In this document: positions 21,475 to 32,797 of the stretch, one piece after another
Layout: each line of letters begins with the position of its first letter
How positions within the stretch are numbered: the first letter of the stretch is position 1
Assembly (NCBI GenBank): GCA_026898455.1
Contig: JAPKLW010000123.1
Coordinates: 323,854 to 387,853 of the forward strand
DNA length: 64,000 nucleotides
Direction of reading: 5' to 3'
Source of the DNA: Plectranthus barbatus
Taxonomy: Eukaryota > Streptophyta > Magnoliopsida > Lamiales > Lamiaceae
The notes under the pieces: generated by a model
The model's database searches: none
What the model saw: the letters and a program-made list of their open reading frames with translations, nothing else
What the model was told of the DNA's origin: nothing
Translations under genes and position numbers: made by a program

Positions 21475-21835
21475 TATTAGTTTTTTTATAGTTGCACACT
21501 TCAATCCTTCATTGTGTTATTCTGATTCACCGAACATCTTCTGATTAAATAAACTTTTGAATCAAAAATTTTCATGCATTAGTTTTAGTTGTTAATTTGA
21601 TTCCAATAATTATACATAAATATAGGATAATAAATGGCAAGTTTAGATTTGTTTGCCTGGCTTTTTATGTTTCATACAAAACCTATACAATTTCATTGCT
21701 ATATAATCAAACATTTACTTAATATTTTTGTATGAAGGACGCTATACCCGTTTTATGGAGGTTTTAATTTTGACTTAAAATATGTTTCTTTATATGTTAT
21801 GTATTAGTTCTGACGATAGCAACACTTCATTTGTT

Positions 21836-22212
21836 TTGAAAAGGAATAAAATTATTGAGGAGTTCTATGGGCATCTTAAACCTAAGATGAACAATCTTCA
21901 CCCTCGGAAAAATTTAGAGAATTGAATAAAGCCATCAGATGATGTGCGAGGTGGAATACAATGTGTCATTATAAATTTATAATGCTAAAAATTCTCGAAG
22001 ATTAGTGATACTACAAGTTGATATTTTAAAATTTGTTTTTCCAGTACCCTTTTACATTTCTTGCGTTTGTTAATTTATGGTTCAAAATAATAGATTTTGT
22101 CTGATTTTATATATTTTTAATTAGTTATACTCTCAATTTTTTACATTATTTGTTGAATATTTTCTTGTCAATATACAGTATTCTTTCAACTTTACATGAT
22201 CCGTTTGGAGTG
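21836..22212. other. spacer between upstream modules B and A2
   Basis: No gene or repeat recognised. It holds no recognisable GolS coding remnant, although the A2 module that follows would lie directly upstream of one. Confidence 0.5.
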
Positions 22213-23046
22213 ATTTTGGCTGCTTTTATAGTTGAGGGTTCATTGAAATATAGGATGACAAATTTCTACTAGTTTGCTTGTTTATTAATTTGTAATGAAA
22301 GGATAATTCTTGCACCAGCCATTTGAATCACCTTTCTTATTTATAATAATAAGGGGATGATGTTGGCTTCAATTTGTTTGGTAATGGCATTAATTTCTCT
22401 TTCCCAATATTAGAAGATTTAGGCATGAAGATAAGTGATTGAATGTGGTGGTTAATGATTGAATCTTTGAAATGTTGACTTGTGTGAAGTGGGAAAAAAA
22501 TAGTAGAGTTGTGGGTTATAACAATCAAAGTCCATTTAAATTAGCAACTTCAGTCATTCATCAAACTAGCATATGGCAGAAGCATTCAATATAATCCAGC
22601 AATGCATTCAGAATTTCTTAATTATGTATAGCATTAAAGTCCTCAAAGTTTATTAACTGTATTATCCTTAATTTGTTAATTGAGCTAAAAAATTTATTAA
22701 GAATACAAGGAGATATAACAATTATAACTTTTTTTAAACAAATGAAATATATAGATATATAGATATAGATAGATACAGTAATATTTATTTAAGAATTAAA
22801 AACTATAATTGAACTGTGTTCAATATTCTAACCGTTAATTTGGTTGATCTAATGTTGATAGGATAACACATGGTAATATCTTTTATTAGTTTTATCATTG
22901 ATTTGTCTGATTTGACCGCTGATAGGTTAACACTTTGTCTTTTATTAGTTTTTCAATAGTCGCACACTTTAATCCATCCTTGTGTTATTCTAATTCAACG
23001 AACATCTTCTAATACAAAAAAAACTTTTGAATCAAACATTTGTAAG
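22213..23046. repeat. GolS upstream module, copy A2
   Basis: Collinear with 18596-19443 over about 840 bp, starting at GGCTGCTTTT and ending at AACATTTGTAAG. Homology begins within the presumed 5' leader of GolS, but no GolS exon is next to it. The right edge is cut by the LTR element at 23047. Confidence 0.87.
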
Positions 23047-23290
23047 TGTTAGGATTCTTGTAGGATAAATCCTTCCTTACTTTTGATGTTTTGGTGGGTC
23101 AAAGAATATAAGTCATATTAGTCAGTTTTTCCAGTTTCTAGAGTTCTAAACTGTAATCCTTGTGTAGGATCGATCGAGTTGTAATAGAACTTAGACTGAA
23201 GATCGGGCAATGGAGAATGCTCGAGAACTTACTATCATCACGCCTAGCCTTAATCGAAAACTGAGTTGGAGCACTCCGTTTAAGGTCTAA

Positions 23291-23500
23291 CCATACTGAC
23301 AAGGAAAAGTCAGTATGAGGGCTTTCCCGAACTGACAAAGGAGAGGTCAGTTTAAGGGATTACCATACTGATCCGAGGAAATCAGTATGAGGGTGTTTCT
23401 CATACTGACTATGGAAAGTCAGTATGAGGATTTACCATACTGGCCGTGGGAAGTCAGTATGAGGGCTAAAATGTACTAACTCTTAGAAGTCAGTATAAGA
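23291..23500. repeat. array of six hairpin units in the Sirevirus-like LTR
   Basis: Six units spaced 35-40 bp apart each consist of CATACTGAC, a loop of about 8-10 bases, and GTCAGTATG. Arms are at 23292-23300/23309-23317, 23330-23336/23346-23352, 23364-23372/23381-23389, 23401-23409/23418-23426, 23436-23444/23453-23461 and 23473-23480/23489-23496. Several stems are perfect over nine bases. Confidence 0.9.
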
Positions 23501-23953
23501 AGCCTCAGTCAGACTCAGGAATTTGTAAAATGCCTAAGTCAGTACAAGGTTATCCAAACTGGGTTCCTTGGGCTGTAAAGGAGTCTGACGAAAATTCAGT
23601 GTATCATAGATTGACAAAAGGCAGAGCATAAAGGAGACCTAAGGCATGGGCTACGATTGGACAATATAATCCATGAGTCTAACGTCTGGATTTATGTGTC
23701 TAACAGATAGAAATTCAAATTTCCACAGGGTCTCCTCTCTATATAAAGACCTGTCCTATCAACCTTAATAGGTTACCTGAACAGAATTCAAAATCTACTA
23801 GTCTAAAGAGACAAATGGCATATTCAGGTCATCTCTCCCACAAAACTCTCTCGAATTTTTTTCGTGTTGTAAACATGAGACTTGAGTCTCCGTCTCAAGT
23901 TACCCACCGTGCTATCTTCTCCTAGCATGAGGCCAAAGCTTTAAGTAAGGCTC

Positions 23954-26900
23954 TGTAACACCCGTAAAAATTTCATCGCACTCTTTGACTATTAATTTAT
24001 TTTTATTATTATTTTAATTAGTGTCGCGCTCGCAGTGATACTTTAAATTGTAGAAGGTCATCTAGAGCCTTAAATCAAAATTTAATAATAGGATTTTCCC
24101 AGCTTATATATTTATTTTAGAGACAACTCCATGAAAATTCCACAAATTAATATTTTGTGCTCCATTAATTAACTATGTTGGAACAAAATTTTATTTTAAA
24201 GTTTCGAGGTTTGACTCGATTCATTGTTGGGATTTATGATTTTTGAAAAACCATGATTCAAGGAGTAATACTTGATTTAAATTGCGTATTAGGAATTATT
24301 CCCGGTGAGGGAATTAATTGTTGATAGCATATGATCGAATTAATCGGAGTTTTAAATTTTTCGCCTTATTCTTATTATTTCTGAAAATAATATATAGAGT
24401 TAAGATTATGAATTTGATTACACAATACTACATTATTGTGTTGGAGTATGGTTATAAAATACTTGGGAGTAATATCATGTTCCACTACACCATTGTTATG
24501 TACAATTATTTTTGTTATTTTTTTTTATATAAAAAGTGAGCCACAAAAAAAAAGAAAAAGAAAAAGAAAATTATTTCCTCCACTCTTATTCAAACACATT
24601 ACATGCCTCTCTTTCTCTCATTCTTCACTTCATCTTTTTCATTCTCTCAAAATCCTCCATTGGGGCTGAGCTTTCAAGCTTCAAAAACCACCATCCACAC
24701 TTCTCTAATTAAAGAACTTTGCATAGAAAAAATGCTCCCCTTGTCTTTCTCTACATTTTGAACCGAATAGAATTTTGATTCCCTCATCTTTTGAAAAACC
24801 CTAACTCCACAATAGCCTTCACAAGCTTCAATACGTGGGGATATTGCATCCTCAAGGTTGTGCGAGCAAGAAAAACCGAAAGGAAGCGCCCTGGAAGAGC
24901 CCTAAAAGTCATGCCTCTTTTTCCCCTTTTTCTGAAAATTTTCAGCACACCTAGTATGTGTTCTTCTTCACCTCTACACATTCAATTTCATATAACTAAG
25001 CTTATATGTGTATTTTATCGTGCATAGATATGTTGTAGAAGGTGTATTTTAGATTAGATGGAGTATGGGTTGGAAATTGGTTGGTTTTGAATGGTGATTG
25101 TCGATTTTTTGTTGTGGTTGTGATTTTGATTTGTTAATTTGAATCTTGTTTGCTACATATTGGTTAGGACCCTAGGTAGAACTTGATCATTATGACCCTT
25201 TTCTTTTTCACATGACTAATCTCTGTTTTTATATGTGGTTGTGATATATTTAAGTTTGACAAGCCAGAGATGTAGTAGAATTCATGTTAAGCATGATACA
25301 CACCAAATCTGTTTTTGACAGCACCCATCCCGTCTGTACTTTTCTATTTTTCAGGCACTTAGTGACCGAATAAAATCATGAAACCTTAATATTCTAAAAC
25401 TAGTTTGTTTTAGGATCATTTTGATAGGTCATGGGCATCATGTGGAGTTGTACATCAAAAGTTATGCTCATTTTAAATTGAGGTGTCAAAACTGTGGCGA
25501 AGTGAGTAGTTATATTTTGAAGACATGTTTCCTCAACATTTCTGCTATCATGGATTTTTCCTAGAAAACTAGACGTATATAAGAGCATTCCTACAAAATA
25601 TCAAGTCCATATCTCTCAACATGAATTTATTAAAAATCACGCATTGTTCAGCCCTGTTTCGGTTGAGCTCTGTTTTTAACCATAATGTTGTAGTTGTCAT
25701 GAATGTGTGGATGTCTTTTGGTAAAATCTAATTATATGGTATCATTACTTGAAGTTTCTAGTTGTTTACAAAAAAGGTAGAAGTCCAAAATCATTCTACT
25801 TGTATTTTTAAAGTATTTTACAAAATGGTCTCATTTCAACCAAAATATTGCTAATTTGCCTACGTATAGAAAAAGCATTTTGGGACAGCTTTTAACCAAT
25901 TCGTGTTTTTAACTCGATGACCTACCAAACCAAACTCAAATACCTTGAGACATATTTTAACCTTAATATGCATGTTTAGAGTGTCTCGATAAAATTTGGT
26001 TGCGTTAGGTGATATGGAATGAGAGCATTGATAGTTGCATTTCTTCATGTTCATTATCATGCATAGTATGTTCGGCACCACATAAATCGTGACCCCGTAG
26101 GTCTGATTATTTAAGAAAATTACTACAATAATTAATGAAGGTTAGGGATTTTATGGATTAATTTCAGCCCAGTAACGACTCAGGTGATACCCGTGGTAAA
26201 TCGGCGAACATTTTGATGTCAAACCTGAAAATTATGTACGAATGCCTAATTAAAGAGTTCGCTGCGGCCATTGGTATATGATTATGCCTAATTCTCTCCA
26301 TATATATGTCCCCTAACATGTTAGCTTCAAGTCTTATGAAAATGAGCCTAATCCGAACACTGGAACTATGGTTAATGCACTATTTCCTCTCGACATACCA
26401 AGCTGCCAGCTTTTTGTAAAATTTATTTAATCCACCTCGTGTATTTCTTTGAATCCCGATCTAATTGAACCGTTTCACATGAGAGTTCATTTATTTAAGT
26501 TTATTGTTGATCCTATGATGTTTGAATCATGTGATAATTGTATGTATTTTAAGTATCGATTCTAGAGTTAGCAACTCGCTACAACGATGCATCGACGCCG
26601 TAGTAACTCGAAACTATTTTCGTTCTAGGACTCAACGAGAACGTCAAAGGGGCATCCACGAGTGGAACTAAATAACAGTTCATCCTACTTGACATAAGGT
26701 GGGCTTTCTTACTATATAAAATTTAAAAACATGACCACTTTTTGAAATATGTTTTTAAATGAAAGAATGATGTTTGTTTTGCTTTGATAAAGGTGGTACG
26801 CCAGTAAAAATTGTTTTGGTACCATAACATGTATGTTATATTGGGAAATTTGATATCACGATCGGGGTCGATGTATTCCTCTGCGAAGGATGCAGGACCT

Positions 26901-27847
26901 AGTGCACTTTTGGGCCAGTTGGGACTCCCACTGGTAACAGTGTACGGTGAGTGGCCACTCCCGTATCACTTGGATGAATGTTGATAAGAATTGATGTTTG
27001 GTACCATGAATGAGTTGGGCATGCCCGGTGAGGAAAAATCTTATTTGGCAATCACAAGTATTTCTCTAAAACCCTTGTGTTTGCTGTGTGAATATACTGA
27101 CGTTACATATATTATTGTATGAATTGGGCATGTGTCCACTGAGTACAATCAATGTACTCAGCCCTCCACATATTTCTAAATGTGCAGGTTGCAGGTGATG
27201 GAGCGGGAGGTGTTAATGTGTGGGGGTTCTTCCGAGTAATTGTTAAAGCTTATATCATCTATTATTATAATTGTAAAATGTATTTATATTCTATTCCTTT
27301 TTTTCATGTATTCCTGTTGATTCTTTTGGGGTATTAGGCCATGAGCTATGTCTTCATACATAGATTCACTTCGTTTTCCATATTCTTTGACTTATTTATT
27401 GATGATTCCCTTGGATTGGTTATTGGTTTGGTTATGAATCGGTTCTTGAAGTATGAGTTGTTGATTTGGTATTGAGCCGACCCTCTTAATTGAATTATGA
27501 GCTGATGTTGATTCGATGTCGTGATTTATCTCATATGCTTGAACCTACCTATTAGTTCCTTGAATTCCTTATACTCTTTCCATTGTATCTTGTCGTCTCG
27601 TACCTAGCTCTTACCATTTGTTCTATCAAACTTCTTGGCTAATCATATCATTCATTATCTATTGTGATCACAAGTTCCATTATTTGTTTCGTATACTTGG
27701 TAATTGAATACTTTGTTGCCTAAATACTCCTTCGTGCCCTTAATGATTTGTAGTATTCATTGTTTAGTTATGTTTTTGTTAAATATCTCTTAAGCATGTT
27801 TATCAACATGCGTGACTGTCGCATGGGCCCGGTTTTGGGCTGTGACA
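23954..27847 (+). mobile_element. long solo LTR of a gypsy-type element (3894 bp)
   Basis: It begins TGTAACACCCGTAAAAATTT and ends TTTTGGGCTGTGACA, with perfect 5-bp duplications GGCTC at 23949-23953 and 27848-27852. There is no significant ORF. A related element with the same end types is at 57908-61318. Very long LTRs with TGTAACACCC ends fit Tekay/Del-like chromoviruses; that lineage call is inference. Confidence 0.85.
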
Positions 27848-28421
27848 GGCTCAGTTTGGTGAATATATCTTTCTGAGATATATCCATAGCAGTCAGTTTC
27901 CTAGTCTGGGATTCTAATTATCACGGACGTATGCCGACCACCTGAGTTCTGGGAAGAAACTTTAAACATTCAACCATTCTGGGAAGAATTAGTAAACATC
28001 CATCCACCAGGAAGGAGGCTTCGGGGTGCTTCCCCACTTCTACCTAAAGATTGAGTCTACAAGGAGTTCCTAGGCGAGTGCCGCAGCTGACCGGAGGACG
28101 GAGGTGCCACGGACTGTGTATAGATCGTAAGGAGGCTTGTATTCACTAAGTAAATTATCCAGACCTTGGGTCTGAAGAGTGGATGTAGGATATTGAAATC
28201 CGAACCGCTATAAATCTTTGTGTGCTGCTTTACTGCTTTCCATATACTTGCTCGGTTTTTCTGTTTCACAAACTGACTACTTGAGCCTTCAATACTTGTC
28301 CAAGTATTGAAGAATATAAACTGTGAAACTGACTTAAGACGGAACAACGACTTAAGCTTAAACTGACTTCACACAAAACTGACTCTGCCCTGTTTAAACG
28401 AACCAGTGCTTGTGTTATTTA

Positions 28422-29878
28422 TGATGGGTTTTGTATACTGAAAGCATTTATTACAATGTGTATACAACGGTTTATTTCTCCTATCTGTTAACAATAGTAC
28501 ATGTATGAACAATGGTATCCTCTTGTCTCACCGATAGGGACGATCATACGGCGTGTTGTAGATCGCAGAAGACAGTATGATCACTTGACCTAGTGAGACA
28601 TAAACATGATCACAGTCGAGACAGCGTATGAGGATACGTCTGTCCGGATGGCTGCGGCATTGTCGGAATAAGTAGTCTGTCTTGGTTACTTGACATGCTG
28701 GTACGCAGAGGTGGCGTATTGATGGACCGCAGTGAGATATATTCGTCTGTCTGACATCAGCGAATAAAAGATCTCGTTATATTGATTGAGTCCAAATCCT
28801 AACAAAGGTTTAGGGGTTTGCACGGGTTGACTGTTGCTTTGACTTGCCATGGTGGAGAGCCAACACTGCGCGCTCGTATATCCGCATCTTGGGTAACAGC
28901 AGTTCGTGTAGTACCGCCTGAGACTGAACTTAGGTAACCATATCCGAGTAATAGGATGGGGACATTCCCTGAGGAGCTCAATAACATTCATCGTGCCAAA
29001 GTCCTGCAGGCTGATTAAGTTCAGGCACGAGTGATAAGGTTTGAGTGGTACTACTCAGGAATAATAAGATATTAATTAATTATAGTTAGAGCTAGTCAGA
29101 GGCTCCGATTAATTAATGGATGTCCGGTAACCTTAAATATGGGGATTCTCAATTAATGCAACCCGTTCTCACAACGTGGTAATAAAGGGGTAGGTCAGTA
29201 TTAATTCTATGGTGAAAAAGAATTAATATTAATTAATTAATTTTATCCTGGGTTGTGGACATGGGAATTAATTAATTTATAGGCCCACTTTATTATTTGC
29301 ATTAGGTCCCAGGTCTGGCCCAAATAAATATGCTGAATTGAGCCCAGTAGCCCATCAGGGATAAAACCCTGGGTCTATAAATAGACTACTCTCTCTGGAA
29401 ACCCTAGCCACTTTTGAACACATTCAAATCAGTGAAACCCTAGAGGCAGAGAGAGAGTGGGTGCCGACTTTGGAGTTCAGGGAGGAGAATTTCGATGCTG
29501 GTCCTGCTCAGAATACAGATCTACGGAGTCCTCACCAGTAGTAGATCTGAACAACATTGGGACACAGCTCTGAAGATCTAATCTGGAGAACAGATTTCTT
29601 CTTTTCCTTTCTATTTTTCGATTTATTCTAGAAATTAGTATTCTAATTTCTGTTTCCGCAGATTAAATAGAATCGCGTGATTGAATTGAGATTTGGAATT
29701 CAAACGCGAAAGATTGGTTTAGACTCTACGGATTTACGGTAATCTCTCAATCCACAATTTTGTATTAAATTCATAGGAGCATGCTAGGGTTTTTGAGAAT
29801 ATTTAATTATGGGCAATATCCATAGATCGATCCGGTTCAGTTTGGTTTTGGTGATTCGGTTCACGGAAAAACCCTACA
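28422..29878 (+). repeat. 5' LTR of the copia element
   Basis: It starts TGATGGGTTTTG and ends ACCCTACA. The TATA box TATAAATA is at 29376-29383, placing the transcription start some 30 bases further on. About 101- and 62-codon minus-strand frames occur in both LTRs but are LTR sequence, not genes. Confidence 0.95.
29376..29383 (+). promoter_or_regulatory. TATA box of the copia 5' LTR promoter
   Basis: TATAAATA lies about 500 bp before the LTR end, in a CCCTGGGTC-TATAAATA-GAC context repeated at 36563-36570 in the 3' LTR. Confidence 0.75.
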
Positions 29879-29880
29879 AT

Positions 29881-29892
29881 TGGTATCAGAGC
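29881..29892 (+). promoter_or_regulatory. primer-binding site (initiator tRNA-Met)
   Basis: TGGTATCAGAGC, two bases after the 5' LTR, is complementary to the 3' end of plant initiator tRNA-Met, the usual primer for copia reverse transcription. Confidence 0.93.
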
Positions 29893-30120
29893 GAGGTTTC
29901 TGATTTATGGCTCTGTTGTTCATAATTAAATTTGATAACATGCATGTATGAATTTATTATTGTGGATGTTGGTTTTTGTTCCTCGTGGCAACCCGTTGAT
30001 TCAGCCTGCGGTGGTTTATCCGTGTAGGGCTGAATTGTTTTGTAAAATCACGAGAAAATCCGTGATTAGAATAGATTTAAAATTGTAATAGAATAGTTTC
30101 TGTATTTTTCAAATCTGTAA

Positions 30121-30400
30121 TTGCACGGGTCGAGGACGAAGAACGAAGACGGAGCCGACGGAGGGCTGGGCACGGCGGACGACGGCGGCGACACGGCAGG
30201 CGCAACCGAGGGCGTGCGGCGCGCGCACGGCACGCGAGGGCAGCACCCACGGCGCGCGGGCGAGCCAGCACGGGCGCAGCGCGGTTCGCGCGCGGGCGCG
30301 CACGCAGGCAGGCGCGCGGCGCTGGGCGCGAGGCAAGGCTAGCGGCGGTCGGCGGTCGGCGGCGGCTCCGGTCGTCGTCGGCTGCTGCTGTCCCGTTGCG
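30121..30400. other. GC-rich island in the copia leader
   Basis: This stretch is visibly far richer in G and C than anything else in the window and is dominated by GGCGC, CGGCG and GCACGG motifs. Both strands have Arg/Ala/Pro-rich open frames, a normal by-product of such composition, so I do not call a gene. It may be captured sequence or a structured packaging or translation-control region. Confidence 0.7.
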
Positions 30401-30961
30401 GTGGCTCGTGTTTTGGTGGTTTGTGCAATCCTGTGTAAACCCTAGGTTTGCATTAGGGTTAGGGCAAATCATCAGATCACAAAGGCCTAAAAATCCAAAA
30501 GATTTGGTGTATCAAGATTTGGAGGCCCTTGAAGATTTGAGAAGATTTGAATTTATCCATTAAATTCAAAATTCAAATTTGTAATAGATAGATTTTTATT
30601 TTCTATTTATTTTGGGGTCACGAGGAATTTTTGTTTGCCTTAATTGTCCTCGTATGATATGTGATTTATTTATGTGCGCAATTAAGCATGTGTAGATAAT
30701 AGGAAAAGCATGTTTTACTGCTTTTATTATTTACAGCTTTCCAAGCATGGTTATGTGATTAATTTCTTTTTTTGGATTATATTTTGGGAATTTTTGGGCT
30801 TGTATTATTACATGCAAAAATTTGGAAAATATAATGACAAAAAGAAATTATGTGTGCGCATAAAGAAACCTTTTAAAAGAAAAATACTAAGCAGATTTTT
30901 TAATTAAAATCAATAGACCTCCACAAAGCGGTCCTAGGCTGTAAGTGCATCTCTCGTTCTA

Positions 30962-31420
30962 GTAAACGTCTACGAGTGTAGCTTGCTAGTTCCCGGAGGT
31001 GCATGGGTACGGTTGTTGGGATTTCTAGACAAACAATTTAAATCATGTGAATAGTGGGAGGGCTTTGCGTAAACGTCTACGAGTGTAGCTTGCGTAGACC
31101 TCTTTCACAAGTATTCTAGGATTGATTTAAATTAAAGATAACAAAAGCTTTAAGGGCTGTGCGGTATGGTTACATGCCATGCTAAACTGTCTCTTTTGGC
31201 CGGAGTTAAATTTGTGGTTAATTGCTTAGAAGCATCTTAGAATATAATGCAAGAATTGCATCCCTGTTCTTGAGAGATGGCTTGGTCTAAGGTTTTCACT
31301 AATTATTAATTTCTAGTGTCAAAAGCATCCTGACATGGTAGTGAAATTAAATGGATTGGGGCTTAAAACCCACAGTTCTGGTTGAGGGTGACATCGTAAA
31401 TGTCTACGAGTGTAGCTTGC
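30962..31420. repeat. three dispersed copies of a 25-bp leader repeat
   Basis: Copies lie at 30962-30986, 31069-31093 and 31396-31420, identical except for one base in the third. Each contains GTCTACGAGTGTAGCTTGC. CTAC and GTAG can pair around a GAGT loop, and in the second copy GTCTAC also matches a downstream GTAGAC. Confidence 0.92.
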
Positions 31421-31543
31421 GGTGGGAACTCTTGGGCAATTAGTGGAAAATATTTGTATTTGATTTATTAAAAAGTTTTCAATGCATTTGTTTTCGAAGT
31501 TCAACATGTATGTTCTTATTTAAGAATCTTTATTGTCTCAGAT

Positions 31544-32485
31544 ATGTCTATGTCTAATGTGATCAATATTCTCGCACAAAACACTCTAACTGGTCCGAAC
31601 TTACTGGAATGGAAGCGAAATCTCGAATACCTTCTGATTGCAGAAGAACATATGTTCGTTCTGCAAGTACTTCGTCCCGAAGTGCCAACTGCTGAATCCA
31701 GTCAACTGGATATAGACTTTTATAACAAGTGGGAGAAATCGAACAATGTAGTCAAGTGCTACATGATGACCAGTATGTCGAAAGTCTTGCAGCAGCAGCA
31801 TCAGCACCATAGGGATGCCTATGACATTATGCAAAGTCTGCAGGCGACCTATGGGGAAACTGATAGAGCAGTCAGGTTCAATCTCATGAGAGAAATCGTG
31901 AGTAAGAAAATGACTGATGGCACCTCAGTGAGAGAGCACGTGGTTACCATGACTCACCTCATGGATGAACTGACAGTGCATGGTGGAGGTATCGACGTTG
32001 AGGCTAAGGTCGATATCATACTGAACTCTCTACCCAAGTCCTTTGAGAGTTTTAGACTGAATATTGTCATGAACAAGAAAGAGTATACTCTTAACGAGTT
32101 ACTCAATGACTTGATGGCAGCTGAATCGGTCATGAACCCTCAAAAGGTTGCCTTGGCCACTTCTGGTAATCTCTCTGCTGTACCGAAAAGTATGAAGCGG
32201 AAGAAAGGGATTAAGAAGTGGGCCAAGAAGACACCTATGAAGGATGGTGGGGCTGGGAAAAAGCCTAAGGTGGCGACTGAAAGGGACAGGTGCTTCAGGT
32301 GTGGTAAGAAAGGACATTGGAGGAAAGATTGTCAAGCCAACAAAGCTAGACAAGGTATGCCATTTGCATGTATAACTGTAAGCATGGTTAGAGTTAGTTG
32401 TTGCTCTTCCAGAGCTGTAAGCACTGACTTGTTGATCATGTTGTTATACTTTGCAGGGGACCGTGCCGACAAGGCTGGTGAGTGA
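31544..32485 (+). CDS. copia Gag (313 aa)
   Basis: This is the capsid/nucleocapsid protein of the copia element, which assembles virus-like particles around the element RNA. The N-terminus (about residues 10-60) has the 'LTGPNLLEWKRNLEYLL' block common in plant copia Gag. Residues about 60-200 are the helical Gag domain, and residues 205-245 are Lys-rich. The CX2CX4HX4C zinc knuckle CFRCGKKGHWRKDC is at 32291-32332. The last ~45 codons, after the knuckle, do not look like the usual Gag-protease junction. The reading frame to this point is intact. Confidence 0.85.
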   Translation: MSMSNVINILAQNTLTGPNLLEWKRNLEYLLIAEEHMFVLQVLRPEVPTAESSQLDIDFYNKWEKSNNVVKCYMMTSMSKVLQQQHQHHRDAYDIMQSLQATYGETDRAVRFNLMREIVSKKMTDGTSVREHVVTMTHLMDELTVHGGGIDVEAKVDIILNSLPKSFESFRLNIVMNKKEYTLNELLNDLMAAESVMNPQKVALATSGNLSAVPKSMKRKKGIKKWAKKTPMKDGGAGKKPKVATERDRCFRCGKKGHWRKDCQANKARQGMPFACITVSMVRVSCCSSRAVSTDLLIMLLYFAGDRADKAGE

Positions 32486-32797
32486 TGGCAAGAAGATACC
32501 AAACTGGATGAAGGCAACGTTTTATGACGGAGCTTCATGGAGTTTTTCCTTTCCTCATATTTTGATGTTTTAAGTACATTTGAGAGTTTATTTGTGGGCC
32601 GTGGTTTATCGGCAGGACAAATTTTATCAACTTTCTATGGATATTTGTTATTTATGATTTTATCATTGGCAGTAACAATGTTATCCGTTGTGTTGATTTG
32701 TACTCTTTATGCTACTTCGATCAAAATATGTCCGCAAGTATTGCATGTAATTCATCCGTAATTGATAATCCTAGGAAGAGAAAACTTACTTCTTCTG
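32486..32797 (+). other. Gag-Pol junction without recognisable protease
   Basis: A copia protease with a D-S/T-G-A active site would be expected between the Gag knuckle and the pre-integrase HLRLGH block. I find no such motif in any plus frame. A hydrophobic, low-complexity open frame (32537-32761) occupies the space instead. Deletion or replacement of the protease is likely. Confidence 0.55.

Larger units (their letters stand above)
20655..21835. repeat. GolS upstream module, partial copy B
   Basis: Homologous to the distal part of A1 (about 19160-19860). Blocks run from 'TTTAAGAATTAATACTATAA' through 'ATAGTTGCACACTTCAATCC' to 'TTTGTTTGCCTGGCTTTT'. It is split by an hAT-like element and a Stowaway MITE (20774-21474). 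Confidence 0.8.
29893..31543 (+). other. long untranslated leader of the copia element
   Basis: About 1.65 kb separate the primer site from gag. It contains a strongly GC-rich island (about 30121-30400) in AT-rich surroundings and three copies of a 25-bp repeat, listed separately. No ORF here looks like a known protein. Confidence 0.7.

Noticed and set aside
23291..23500. possible CRISPR-like array
   Set aside because: The units are imperfect hairpins inside a retrotransposon LTR of a plant genome, with no cas genes and no unique spacers of fixed length.
23954..27847. possible full gene with introns in the long open region
   Set aside because: Exact LTR-type ends and a GGCTC duplication identify it as a solo LTR, and no coding similarity is visible.
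28686..28991. 101-codon minus-strand frame, repeated at 35873-36178
   Set aside because: Both lie at the same place in the two copia LTRs; repetition comes from the LTR, and there is no codon or domain evidence for a gene.
30077..30472. 131-codon Arg/Ala/Pro-rich minus-strand frame
   Set aside because: Produced by the GC-rich island composition; open frames occur on both strands and no domain is seen.
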